From the NCBI GenBank assembly GCA_015680685.1, contig MNCI01022436.1:35301-58417 (forward strand): a DNA stretch of 23,117 nt, written 5' to 3'. Below the pieces are notes generated by a model. It was not told the DNA's origin and searched no databases. It worked only from the letters and a program-made list of their open reading frames with translations. The position numbers were made by a program, and so were the translations under genes. Of this stretch, positions 1 to 7,226 are shown piece after piece. Position 1 is the stretch's first letter. Each line of letters opens with the position of its first letter. The DNA is from Gnetum montanum. Lineage: Eukaryota > Streptophyta > Gnetopsida > Gnetales > Gnetaceae.

Positions 1-119
1 AGGCTCAAAGCTGGAGCTGTCTTCTCCCATTTCCTTTTCGGTTCCTAGTTTTCTCTCATTATGCGTGCCGCTGATTTGCGCGGCACAAGTTTAAGTGGGG
101 GTAGCGTCGTGCACTCAAC
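1..119 (+). repeat. Partial type B spacer at the left edge
   Basis: This is the 3' part of a B spacer cut by the window start. It runs from the GGCTC region through TTCCTAGTTTTCTCTC to the upstream region of A1, with TTTAAG at 90-95, which is 30 to 25 bases before the gene. Its CTCAAAGCTGGAGCTG variant resembles the spacers just before A14 and A16, where the same four-monomer block recurs. Confidence 0.85.
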
Positions 120-237
120 GGGTGCGATCATACCAGCGCTAACGCATCGGATCCCACCAGAACTCCGTAATTAAGCATGCTTTGGCTAGAGTAGTACTGG
201 GATGGGTGACCTCTCTGGAAGTCCTAGTGTTGCCCCC
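120..237 (+). rRNA. 5S rRNA: 5S rRNA-like gene, type A, copy A1
   Basis: Type A is the copy closest to a plant 5S rRNA, the small RNA of the large ribosomal subunit made by Pol III. GGGTGCGAT at the 5' end can pair with TGTTGCACCC at the 3' end to form helix I. The GGATCCCA block, box A region (about 50-64), intermediate element and box C (about 80-97) are all recognisable. This copy differs from the local A consensus by T38C, G64T and G97T, and reads TTGCCCCC at the 3' end (A115C), which weakens helix I. Like all copies here it has A at position 51, where plant 5S normally has G. It heads the block shared with A14 and A16. Confidence 0.9.
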
Positions 238-437
238 TTCTTTTTTTCCTTTCACTTTTCTCGTGATACGTTTGTATCCTACGAGGGTGCTCGCTTTGCC
301 TTTTCATTTCTCCGTCGCAGGCCCACGCCTGGAGAAGTCCCTGCTCGTTTCGTTTCCCGTTCCTAGTTTTCTCTCTCTATGCATGGCATGATGCTGCCCG
401 GCGCAAGCTTAAGCGATCGCAGCATCACGCGGTTGAT

Positions 438-555
438 GAATGCAATCGTTCATGCGCTAACGCAACGGATCTGATCAAGAGACCGTAATTCAGCGCGCTT
501 GGGCTAGAGTAGTGCAAGGATGGGTGAACTCTCGGGAAGTCTTGGGGTCGCAGTC
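438..555 (+). pseudogene. 5S pseudogene, type B, copy B1
   Basis: Type B is a 118-nt 5S homologue that aligns with type A without gaps, but its first 40 nt are altered (it begins GAATGCAATCG and has GATCTGATCAAGAC) and its 3' part reads GTCGTGGGGTCGCACCC. Positions 1-9 can no longer pair well with 110-118. The internal promoter remains. This copy has AGAGACCG at 41-48, GCAAGGATGG, GAACTC in box C and GTCTTGGGG. The following spacer has lost 41 bp between two TGCGCTTT-type repeats, as also seen after B18 and B20. Confidence 0.86.
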
Positions 556-712
556 CGCTTTTTCACTATGCTTTATTATCTGTTCTTCGTCATAGGCTCA
601 GGGCTGGAGCCGTCTTCTCCCATTCCCTTTTCGGTTCCTAGTTTTCTCTCATTATGCATGCCGTTGCTTTGTGTGGCGCAAGTTTAAGTGGGGGCAGCGT
701 TGTGCACTCAAC

Positions 713-830
713 GGCTGCGATCATACCAGCGCTAATGCATCAGATCCCATCAGAACTCTGTAATTAAGCATGCTTTGGCTAGAGTAGTACTGTGATGGGT
801 GACCTCTGGGGAAGTGCTAGTGTTACACCC
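713..830 (+). rRNA. 5S rRNA: 5S rRNA-like gene, type A, copy A2
   Basis: A degenerate type A copy. It begins GGCTGCG (G3C), has C24T and G30A, C47T, G64T, G81T in the promoter (TGTGATGG), C96G in box C, C104G and G113A. The last change and G3C both disturb helix I, so this copy is probably not a functional 5S gene. Its spacer carries TATATCATTAGAGG, a variant also found after A5, A15 and A17. Confidence 0.85.
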
Positions 831-1030
831 TCCTTTTTTTCCTTTCACATTTTTCGTGATACGTCTATATCATTAGAGGGTGCTCGTTTTGACTTTTCAT
901 TTCTCCATGGCGGGCCCACACCCAGAAAATTCCTTGTTCATTTCGTTTCCCGTTCCTAGTTTTCTCTCTCTATGCATGGCATGACACTGCCTGGCACAAG
1001 CTTAAGTGATCACAGCGTCATGCGGCTGAC

Positions 1031-1123
1031 GAATGCAATTGTTCATGCAATTGTAATTAAGCGTGCTTGGGCTAGAGTAGTGCTGGGATGGGTGACCTCT
1101 CGGGAAGTCGTCGGGTCGCACCC
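1031..1123 (+). pseudogene. 5S pseudogene, type B, 25-nt net deletion, copy B2
   Basis: A B gene of 93 nt. Positions 19-47 are replaced by AATT, so GTTCATGC runs directly into AATTGTAATT; a direct repeat ATGCAATTGT flanks the change. Helix II and helix III sequence is lost, while box A and box C remain. The same rearrangement occurs at 3198, 10352 and 11555, so it arose once and was copied. It has AATTAAG (A-like A54) where the other three read AATTCAG. Confidence 0.85.
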
Positions 1124-1302
1124 TCCTTTTTCGCTGCGCTTTTCTCATTTCGTGTCTTTATCGTTGGATGGTGCTTGCGCTTTATTATCTGTTCTTCGTC
1201 GCCGACCCAGGGCTGGAGCCGTCTTCTTCCATTTCCTTTTCGGTTCCTAGTTTTCTCTCATTATGCATGCCGTTGCTTTGCGTGGCGCAAGTTTAAGTGG
1301 GG

Positions 1303-1415
1303 CAATCGTTCATGCGCTAATGCAGCGGATCTGATCAAGACTCCGTAATTCAGCGCTCTTGGGGCAGAGTAGTGCTGGCATGGGTGACCTCTCGGGAAGT
1401 TATGGGGTCGCACCC
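1303..1415 (+). pseudogene. 5S pseudogene, type B, joined to a B spacer, copy B3
   Basis: This copy breaks the A/B alternation. A B-type spacer, which normally leads into an A gene, ends at TTTAAGTGGGG and jumps to CAATCG, position 6 of a B gene. The first five bases and 24 bp of upstream sequence are missing, so TTTAAG abuts the gene instead of sitting at -30. The body reads GCTCTTGGGGCAGAG and GGCATGGGTG. The same junction is found at 3470, 11827 and 14914. Confidence 0.85.
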
Positions 1416-1583
1416 TCCTTTTTCGCTGCGCTCTTCTCGTTTCGTGTCTTTATGGTCGGACAGTGGCTGCGCTTTATTATCTGTTCTTTGTCGCAGGCTC
1501 AGGGTTGGAGCCATCTTCTCCCATTTCCTTTTCGGTTCCTAGTTTTCTCTCATTATGCATGCCCTTGCTTTGCGCAGCGCAAG

Positions 1584-1589
1584 TTTAAG
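1584..1589 (+). promoter_or_regulatory. TTTAAG upstream box at -30 to -25 (type A example)
   Basis: TTTAAG lies 30 to 25 bases before A3. Nearly every A gene has it, and B genes have CTTAAG at exactly the same distance. Plant 5S genes are known to need a TATA-like element near -28, a GC near -12 and a C at -1. The position fits the first and A3 has C at -1. The role is inferred from position and conservation. Confidence 0.6.
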
Positions 1590-1613
1590 TGGGGGCAGCA
1601 TCGTGCACACAAC

Positions 1614-1731
1614 GGGTGCGATCATACCAGTGCTAACGCATCGGATCCCATCCGAACTCCGTAATTAAGCGTGCTTAGGCTTCAGTAGTACTGGGATGGG
1701 TGACCTCTCGGGAAGTCCTAGTGTTGCACCC
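1614..1731 (+). rRNA. 5S rRNA: 5S rRNA-like gene, type A, copy A3
   Basis: Type A with intact helix I ends. It belongs to a subfamily (A3, A9, A18, A21, A23) marked by CACACAA before the gene, CAGTGCTAACG, and GCTTAGGCTT (G64A, A69T) in box A. It also has A40C and G70C (GGCTTCAG), unique within the subfamily. It follows the abnormal B3 and matches A18 at 12138. Confidence 0.92.
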
Positions 1732-1734
1732 TCC

Positions 1735-1741
1735 TTTTTTT
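1735..1741 (+). terminator. Pol III terminator T7 (type A example)
   Basis: Seven T residues start three bases after the end of A3. A run of four or more T on the coding strand terminates Pol III. Most type A copies have six or seven T here. A14 has nine and A16 eleven, while A19 has an interrupted TTTTATT. Confidence 0.75.
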
Positions 1742-1931
1742 CCTTTCGCTTTTCTCATGATACTTCTGTATCGTTCGAGGGTGCTCGCTTTGCCTTTTCA
1801 TTTCTCCGTCGCAGGCCCATGCCCGGAGAAGTCCTTGCTCATTTTGTTTCCCGTTCCTAGTTTTCTCTCTCTATGCATGGCATGACATTGCCCGGTGCAA
1901 GCTTAAGCGATCGCAGCGTCATGCGGCTAAC

Positions 1932-2048
1932 GAATGCAATCGTTCATGCGCTAACGTAGTGGATCTTATCAAGACTCCATAATTCAGTGCGCTTGGGCTA
2001 GAGTAGTGCTGGGTGGGTGACCTCTCGGGAAGTCGTGGGGTCGTAGCC
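1932..2048 (+). pseudogene. 5S pseudogene, type B, 1-nt deletion, copy B4
   Basis: Type B lacking A83, giving GCTGGGTGGGTGACC between the intermediate element and box C. This changes the spacing of the TFIIIA-binding promoter by one base. It also has CGTAGTGGATCTTATC at 24-39 and ends TCGTAGCC instead of TCGCACCC. Its counterpart in the right-hand copy of the segment, B23 at 12456, has no deletion, so the loss came after the duplication. Confidence 0.86.
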
Positions 2049-2245
2049 TCCTTTTTCGCTACGCTTTTCTCGTTTCGTGTCTTTCTGGTCAGACGGTGCT
2101 TGCGCTTTATTATCTGTTCTTTGTCGTACGCTCAGGGCTGGAGCCGTCTTCTCCCATTTCCTTTTCGGTTCCTAGTTTTCTCTCATTATGCATGCCGTTG
2201 CTTTGTGTGGCGCATGTTTAAGTGGGGCAGCGTTGTGCACTCAAC

Positions 2246-2363
2246 GGCTGCGATCATACCAGCACTAACGCATCGGATCCCATCAGAACTCTGTAATTAA
2301 GCACGCTTGGGCTAGAGTAGTACTGGGATGGGTGACCTCTCGGGAAGGCCTAGTGTTGCGCCC
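2246..2363 (+). rRNA. 5S rRNA: 5S rRNA-like gene, type A, copy A4
   Basis: Type A with GGCTGCG at the start (G3C), CAGCACTAACG, CTCTGTAATT (C47T), GGAAGGCCTAG (T103G) and GTTGCGCCC (A115G). A19 at 12771 has the same set, which supports the long segment duplication. The G3C change removes one pair from helix I. Confidence 0.88.
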
Positions 2364-2563
2364 TCCTTTTTTTCCTTTCACATTTTTCGTGATATGTCTG
2401 TATCATTCGAGGGTGCTCGCTTTGCCTTTTCATTTCTTCGTCGTGGGCCCATGCCCAGAGAATTCCTTGCTCATTTCGTTTCCCGTTCCTAGTTTTCTCT
2501 CTCTATGCATGGCATGACGCTGCCCGGCGCAAGCTTAAGCGATCGCAACGTCACGCGGTTGAT

Positions 2564-2681
2564 GAATGCAATCGTTCATGCGCTAACGCAACGGATCTGA
2601 TCAAGACTCCGTAATTCAGCGCGCTTGGGCTAGAGTAGTGCTAGGATGGGTGACCTCTCGGGAAGACTTGGGGTCGCAGTC
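2564..2681 (+). pseudogene. 5S pseudogene, type B, copy B5
   Basis: Full-length type B. It has GCTAGGATGG, GGGAAGACTTGGGG and a GCAGTC end. The terminal pairing is lost at both ends. The left-segment counterpart of B24 at 13089. Confidence 0.86.
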
Positions 2682-2684
2682 TCC

Positions 2685-2689
2685 TTTTT
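2685..2689 (+). terminator. Short Pol III terminator T5 (type B example)
   Basis: CTCC followed by five T and then CGC. Type B copies regularly have T5 or T6 where type A has T6 or T7. T5 is still enough for Pol III termination, so B transcripts, if made, would end close to the gene. Confidence 0.6.
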
Positions 2690-2879
2690 CGCTGTTCTTT
2701 TCTCGTTTCGTGTCTTTATGGTCGGACGGTGCTTGCGCTTTATTATCTATTCTTCGCCGCAGGCTCAGGGATGGAGCCGTCTTCTCCCATTTCCTTTTTG
2801 GTTCCTAGTTTTCTCTCATTATGCATGTCGTTGCTTTGTGTGGCGCAAGTTTAACTGGGGGCTGCGTTGTGCACTCAAC

Positions 2880-2997
2880 GGCTGCGATCATACCAGCGCT
2901 AATGCATCGGATCCCATCAAAACTCTGTAATTAACCATGCTTGGGCTAGAGTAGTACTGGGATGGGTGACCTCTCGGGAAGTGCTAGTGTTGCACCC
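2880..2997 (+). rRNA. 5S rRNA: 5S rRNA-like gene, type A, copy A5
   Basis: Type A with GGCTGCG, TAATGC, CATCAAAACTC (G41A), AACCATGC (G56C) and AGTGCTAG (C104G). The spacer variant TATATCATTAGAG links A5, B6 and B7 to A2, B2 and B3, a three-monomer block repeated 2167 bp apart. Confidence 0.87.
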
Positions 2998-3197
2998 TCC
3001 TTTTTTTCCTTTCACATTTTTCATGATACGTCTATATCATTAGAGTTTGCTCGCTTTTCCTTTTCATTTCTCCGTCGCGGGCCCACGCCCAGAGAATTCC
3101 TAGCTCATTTTGTTTCCCGTTCCTAGTTTTCTCTCTCTACGCATGGCATGAAGCTGCCCGGCACAAGCTTAAGCGATCACAGCGTCATGCGGCTGAC

Positions 3198-3290
3198 GAA
3201 TGCAATTGTTCATGCAATTGTAATTCAGCATGCTTGGGCTAGAGTAGTGATGGGATGGGTGACCTCTCGGGAAGTCGTCAGGTCGCACCC
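3198..3290 (+). pseudogene. 5S pseudogene, type B, 25-nt net deletion, copy B6
   Basis: The same 93-nt form as at 1031, with AATT in place of positions 19-47. It reads GTGATGGGATGG before box C and GTCGTCAGGTCGCACCC at the end. Confidence 0.85.
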
Positions 3291-3469
3291 TCCTTTTTCA
3301 CTGCGCTTTTCTCATTTCGTGTCTTTATGGCCGGACGGTGCTTGCGCTTTATGATCTGGTCTTCGTCGCAGGCTCAGGCCTGGAGCCGTCTTTTCCCATT
3401 TCCTTTTCGGTTCCTAGACTTCTCTCATTTTGCATGCCGTTTCTTCGCGCGGCGCAAGTTTAAGTGGGG

Positions 3470-3582
3470 CAATCGTTGATGCGCTAACGCAATGGATCTG
3501 ATCAAGACTCTTTAATTCAGGGCACTTGGGCTAGAGTGGTGCTGGGATGGGTGACCTCTCGGGCAGCTGTAGGATCGCACCC
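3470..3582 (+). pseudogene. 5S pseudogene, type B, joined to a B spacer, copy B7
   Basis: The second B-after-B junction: GTGGGG meets CAATCG at position 6. It has CGTTGATGC, CTCTTTAATTCAGGGCAC, and GGGCAGCTGTAGGATCGC in and after box C, which is the most altered box C region among the B copies. The following spacer lost three bases (TTTCGTCTTT). Confidence 0.84.
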
Positions 3583-3776
3583 TCCTTTTCACTGCGCTTT
3601 TCTCGTTTCGTCTTTACGGTCGGACGGTGCTTGCCCTTTATGATCTGTTCCTCGTCGCAGGCTCAGGGATGGAGCTGTCTTCTCCCATTTCCTTTTTGGT
3701 TCCTATTTTTCTCTCATTATGAATGCTGTTGCTTTGCGCGACACCAGTTTTAGTGGGGCAGCGTCGTGCACTTAAT

Positions 3777-3894
3777 GGGTGCGATCATACCAGCGCTAAT
3801 GCATCGGATCCCATCAGAACTCCGTAAATAAGCGCGCTTGGGCTAGAGTAGTGACGGGATGGGTGACCTCTCGGGAAGTCCTAGTGTTGCACCC
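3777..3894 (+). rRNA. 5S rRNA: 5S rRNA-like gene, type A, copy A6
   Basis: Type A with T instead of C at -1, TTTTAG at the upstream box, TAATGC, CCGTAAATAAGC (T52A) and TAGTGACGGG (77-79 changed). The AAATAAG variant recurs in A11 and A20. Confidence 0.87.
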
Positions 3895-4064
3895 TCTTTT
3901 TTCTCCTTTTGCATTTTTCGTGATACATCTGTATCATTCGAGGGTGCTCTCTTTGCCTGTTCATTTCTCCGTCGCAGGTCCACGCCCAGAGAACTCCTTC
4001 CTTATTTCGTTTCCTATTCCTAGTTTTCTGTCTCTATGCATGGCATGACACTGCCCTGCGCAAG

Positions 4065-4070
4065 CTTAAG
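4065..4070 (+). promoter_or_regulatory. CTTAAG upstream box at -30 to -25 (type B example)
   Basis: CTTAAG sits at the same distance from B8 as TTTAAG does from type A genes. In most B copies it is part of AAGCTTAAGC followed by GATCGC, giving overlapping HindIII, AflII-type and GCGATCGC palindromes. Here the latter reads GGATCGC. Confidence 0.5.
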
Positions 4071-4094
4071 GGATCGCAGCATCATGCGGCTGAC

Positions 4095-4212
4095 GAATGC
4101 AATCGTTCATGCGCTAACGCAACGAATCTAATCAAGACTCCGTAATTCAGCACGCTTGGGCTAGAGTAGTGCTGGGATGGGTGACCTCTCGGGAAGTCGT
4201 GGGGTCACACCC
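4095..4212 (+). pseudogene. 5S pseudogene, type B, copy B8
   Basis: Full-length type B with CAACGAATCTAATC at 26-39 and a GTCACACCC end. Its box A, intermediate element and box C match the B consensus exactly. Confidence 0.87.
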
Positions 4213-4410
4213 TTCTTTTTCGCTACGCTTTTGTCATTTCATGTCTTTATGGTCAGACGATGCTTGCACTTTATTATTTGTTCTTCGTCGCAGGCTCAGG
4301 GATGGAGCTGTCTTCTCCCATTTCCTTTTCGGTTCCTAGTTTTCTCTCATTATGCATGCCGTTGCTTTGCGCAGCGCAAGTTTAAGTGGGGGCAGCGTCG
4401 TGCACTCAAT

Positions 4411-4528
4411 GGGTGCAACCATACCAGCGCTAACGCATCAGATCCCATCAGAACTCTGTAATTAAGCGTGCTTGGGCTAGAGTAGTACTGGGATGGGTGA
4501 CCTCTCGGGAAGTCCTAGTGTTGCACCC
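4411..4528 (+). rRNA. 5S rRNA: 5S rRNA-like gene, type A, copy A7
   Basis: Type A with GGGTGCAACCATA (G7A, T9C), CATCAGATCC (G30A) and C47T. From position 49 to the end it equals the A consensus, including GTGTTGCACCC. The preceding base is T. Confidence 0.91.
4460..4507 (+). promoter_or_regulatory. Internal control region of a type A gene (example)
   Basis: Positions 50-97 of A7 span box A (TTAAGCGTGCTTGGG), the intermediate element (around 67-72, CTAGAG) and box C (GGGATGGGTGACCTC and beyond), the bipartite internal promoter bound by TFIIIA and TFIIIC. Known plant 5S has GGGCGAGAG or GGGCCAGAG at 65-72; here almost all copies, A and B, have GGGCTAGAG. Confidence 0.75.
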
Positions 4529-4728
4529 TCCTTTTTTCCCTTTCTCTTTTTTCATGATACGTCTGTATCGTTCGAGGGTGCTCGCTTTGCCTTTTCATTT
4601 CTCTTTCACAGGCCCACGTCCGGAGAAGTCCTTGCTCATTTCGTTTCCCGTTCCTAGTTCTCTCTCTCTATCCATGGCATGACGCTGCCTGGCGCAACCT
4701 TAAGCTATCGCAGCGTCACGCGGTTGAT

Positions 4729-4789
4729 GAATGCAATCGTTCATGTGCTAACGCAATAGATGTGATAAAGACTTCGTAATTCAGCACTC
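4729..4789 (+). pseudogene. Truncated 5S pseudogene, type B 5' half, copy B9
   Basis: Only positions 1 to about 61 of a B gene remain. After TTCAGCACTC the sequence enters a T-run and an A-type spacer (CCTTTCGC), so the intermediate element, box C and the 3' end are missing. The junction lies where the TT of GCTTGGG would meet the T-run of an A terminator. An identical break occurs at 14417. It cannot be an active 5S promoter. Confidence 0.88.
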
Positions 4790-4987
4790 TTTTTTTTTCC
4801 TTTCGCTTTTTCGTGATACATCTGTATCGTTCGATGGTGCTCTCTTTGCCTTTTCATTTCTCCGTCACAGGCCCACGCCTGGAGAAGTCCTTGCTCATTT
4901 CGTTTCCCATTCCTAGTTCTCTCTCTCTATGCATGGCATGACGCTGCCCGGCGCAACCTTAAGCAATCGCAGCGTCACGCGGTTGAC

Positions 4988-5105
4988 GAATGCAATCGTT
5001 CATGCTCTAACGCAATAGATCTGATAAAGACTCCGTAATTCAGCGTGCTTGGGCTAGAGAAGTGCTACGATTGGTGACCTCTCGGGAAGTCGTGGGGTCG
5101 CACCC
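4988..5105 (+). pseudogene. 5S pseudogene, type B, copy B10
   Basis: Full-length type B with CAATAGATCTGATAAAG at 26-42, AGAGAAGTGC and CTACGATTGGTGACC (A83 kept, G85T). The damaged box C start is shared with B27 at 14617 (CTGCGATTGG). Confidence 0.86.
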
Positions 5106-5303
5106 TCCTTTTTCGCTGCACTTTTCTCGTTTCGTGTCTTTATGGCCGGACGGTGCTTGCGCTTTATTATTTGTTCTTCGTCGCAGGCTCAGGGCTAGAG
5201 CCGTCTTCTCCCATTTCCTTTTCGATTCCTAGTTTTCTCTCATTATGCATGTCGTTGCTTTGCGCAGCGCAAGTTTAAGTGGCGACAGCGTCGTGCACTC
5301 AAT

Positions 5304-5421
5304 GGGTGCAACCATACTAGCGCTAACGCATCAGATCCCATCAGAACTCTATAATTAAGCGCGCTTGGGCTAGAGTAGTACTGGGATGGGTGACCTCTCG
5401 GGAAGTCCTAGTGTTGCACCC
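5304..5421 (+). rRNA. 5S rRNA: 5S rRNA-like gene, type A, copy A8
   Basis: Type A with GGGTGCAACCATACTAG (G7A, T9C, C15T), G30A and CTCTATAATT (C47T, G48A). The change at 48 opens the closing pair of helix III. The promoter and 3' end are consensus. Confidence 0.9.
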
Positions 5422-5621
5422 TCCTTTTTTTCCTTTCGCTTTTTTCGTGATACGTCTGTATCGTTCGAGGGTGCTCGCTTTGCCTTTTTATTTTTCCGTC
5501 ACAGGCCCACGCCCGGAGAAGTCCTTGCTCATTTCGTTTCCCATTCCTAGTTCTCTCTCTCTATGCATGGCATGACGCTGCCGAGCGCAAGCTTAAGCGA
5601 TCGCATCGTCACGCGATTAAC
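5422..5621 (+). repeat. Type A spacer, representative (200 bp)
   Basis: This stretch stands for the spacer that follows each A gene and precedes a B gene. In order: T-run, CCTTTCGC, GTGATACG, TCGTTCGAGGGTGCTCGC, a GCAGGCCCACGCCCGGAG-type core (here ACAGGCCC), TTCC and CTAGTT, CTCTCTCTATGCATGGCATG, GCGCAAGCTTAAG and the GCGATCGCA palindrome. It is strongly pyrimidine-rich on the + strand. It contains no gene. Confidence 0.85.
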
Positions 5622-5739
5622 GAATGCAATCGTTCATGTGCTAACACAATAGATCTGATAAAGACTCCGTAATTCAGCGCGCTTGGGCTAGAGTAGTGCT
5701 GGGATGGGTGACCTCTTGGGAAGTTGTGGGGTCGCACCA
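5622..5739 (+). pseudogene. 5S pseudogene, type B, copy B11
   Basis: Type B with ACACAATAGATCTGATAAAG at 24-42, box C CTCTTGGGAAGTTG and an end GCACCA. B29 at 15543 has the same box C and end. The next spacer has TTCATAG in place of TTCCTAG and GGCCCCAA in place of GGCGCAA, also shared with the B29 spacer. Confidence 0.86.
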
Positions 5740-5938
5740 TCCTTTTTCACTGTGCTTTTCTCGTTTCATGTCTTTATGATCGGACGGTGCTTGCGCTTTA
5801 TTATCTGTTCTTCGTAGCAGGCTCAGGGCTGGAGCCGTCTTCTTCCATTTCCTTTTCTGTTCATAGTTTTCTCTCATTATGCATGACGTTGCTTTGCGTG
5901 GCCCCAAATTTAAGTGGGGGCAGCGTCATGCACTAAAC

Positions 5939-6076
5939 GGGTGGAATCATACCAGCTCTAACGCAATCGTTCATATGCTAATGCAGCGGATCTGATCAAG
6001 ACTCCGTAATTCAACGCTCTTGGGGCAGAGTAGTGCTAGCATGGGTGACCTCTCGGGAAGTCGTGGGGTCGCACCC
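5939..6076 (+). pseudogene. Chimeric 138-nt 5S pseudogene, A head on B body, copy B12
   Basis: Positions 1-25 of a type A gene (GGGTGGAATCATACC, GCTCTAACG) run straight into position 6 onwards of a type B gene (CAATCGTTCATATGC). About 20 nt are thus represented twice. The join lies at GCA, present at 25-27 in A and 5-7 in B, a microhomology. The body has GCTCTTGGGGCAGAG and TAGCATGGG. The same chimera is found at 15860. Confidence 0.88.
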
Positions 6077-6230
6077 TCCTTTTCCGCTGCGCTTTTCTCG
6101 TTTCGTGTCTTTATGGTCGGACGGTGCTTGCACTTTCTTATCTGTTCTTTGTCGCAGGCTTAGGGCTGGAGCCATCTTCTCCCATTTCCCTTTCGGTTCC
6201 TATTTTTCTCTCATTATGCATGCCGATGCT

Positions 6231-6243
6231 TTGCGCGGCGCAA
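6231..6243 (+). repeat. Inverted repeat TTGCGC-G-GCGCAA in B spacer
   Basis: A perfect 13-base inverted repeat sits just before TTTAAG upstream of A9. Many B spacers keep it (e.g. before A31 and A32), others have CpG-decayed forms such as TTGCGTGGCGCAA. It lies at about -44 to -32 of type A genes. No function is known to me. Confidence 0.55.
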
Positions 6244-6274
6244 GTTTAAGTGGGGGCAGCGTCGTGCACACAAC

Positions 6275-6392
6275 GGGTGCGATCATACCAGTGCTAACGC
6301 ATCGGATCCCATCAGAACTTCGTAATTAAGCGTGCTTAGGCTTGAGTAGTACTGGGATGGGTGACCTCTCGGGAAGTCCTAGTGTTGCACCC
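6275..6392 (+). rRNA. 5S rRNA: 5S rRNA-like gene, type A, copy A9
   Basis: Type A of the GCTTAGGCTTGAG subfamily (G64A, A69T), with CAGTGCTAACG and AACTTCG (C46T). Helix I ends and box C are intact. It follows the chimera B12, exactly as A23 follows B30. Confidence 0.91.
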
Positions 6393-6592
6393 TCCTTTTT
6401 TTCCTTTCGCTTTTCTCGTGATACTTCTATATCGTTCGAGGGTGCTCGCTTTGCCTTTTCATTTTTCCGTCACAGGCCCACGCCCGGAGAAGTCCTTGGT
6501 CATTTCGTTTCCCATTCCTAGTTTTCTCTCTCTATGCATGGCATGACGCTACCCAGTGCAAGCTTAAGCGATCGCAGCGTCACGCGGTTGAT

Positions 6593-6710
6593 GAATGCAA
6601 TCGTTCATGCGCTAACACAACGGATCTGATCAAGACTCCGTAATTCAGCGCTCTTGGGCTGGAGTAGTGCTAGGACGGGTGACCTCTCGGGAAGTCTTGG
6701 GGTCGCAATC
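6593..6710 (+). pseudogene. 5S pseudogene, type B, copy B13
   Basis: Type B with ACACAACGG, GCTCTTGGGCTGGAG, TAGGACGGG (T84C inside box C), GTCTTGGGG and a GCAATC end. Its spacer reads CGCTTTACTTGTTTCG, shared with B15, which marks the start of the two-dimer duplication. Confidence 0.86.
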
Positions 6711-6908
6711 TCCTTTTTCGCTGCGCTTTACTTGTTTCGTGTCTTTATGGTCGGACGGTGCTTGCGCTTTATTATCTGTTCTTCGCTGCAGGCTCAGGGA
6801 TGGAGCCGTCTTCTCCCATTTCCTTTTCGGTTCCTAGTTTTCTCTCATTATGCATGCCGTTGCTTTGCGTGGCACAAGTTTAAGTGGAGGCAGCGTTGTG
6901 CACTGAAC

Positions 6909-7026
6909 AGGTGCGATCATACCACCGCTAATGCATCGGATCCCATCAGAACTCCGTAATTAAGCATGCTTGGCCTAGAGTAGTACTGGGATGGGTGAGC
7001 TCTCGGGAAGTCCTAGTGTTGCACCC
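6909..7026 (+). rRNA. 5S rRNA: 5S rRNA-like gene, type A, copy A10
   Basis: Type A beginning AGGTGCG (G1A), with CACCGCTAATGC (G17C), GCTTGGCCTAG (G66C) and GTGAGCTC (C91G). Its partner A12 shares all but the first change. The C91G change removes a pair in helix IV. Confidence 0.89.
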
Positions 7027-7226
7027 TCCTTTTTTTTCTTTCGCTTTTTTCGTGATACGTCTATATCGTTCGAGGGTGCTCGCTTTGCCTTTTCATTTCT
7101 CCATCGCAGGCCCACGCCCGGAGAAGTCCTTGCTCATTTCATTTTCTGTTCCTAGTTTTCTCTCTCTATGCATGGCATGGCACTGCCCGGTGCAAGCTTA
7201 AGCGATCACAGGGTCATGTGGCTAAC

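Noticed and set aside
1700-1885. A recurrent open frame of 61 codons starting in box C of A genes with GTG (MTSREVLVLHPPF...).
   Set aside because: Same cause: a stop-free frame through pyrimidine-rich spacer. No promoter, no homology, no sign of constraint in frame.
2646-2930. A recurrent open frame of about 94 codons starting inside B genes (MGDLSGSRGV...), found in most dimers.
   Set aside because: It starts at the ATG in GGATGGGTGACC of box C, crosses the spacer and reads into the next 5S gene. Its recurrence follows from the repeat itself, and it breaks freely in many units. Not a gene.
4090-4470. Whether some A copies are certain functional 5S genes.
   Set aside because: Ends, promoter and terminator look fit in copies such as A7, A17 and A32, but the shared loss of G51 and the lack of expression data do not allow this to be stated.
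5674-5907. A 77-codon minus-strand open frame, with a copy at 15595-15828.
   Set aside because: It is antisense to B11/B29 and their spacers, and appears twice only because the segment is duplicated.
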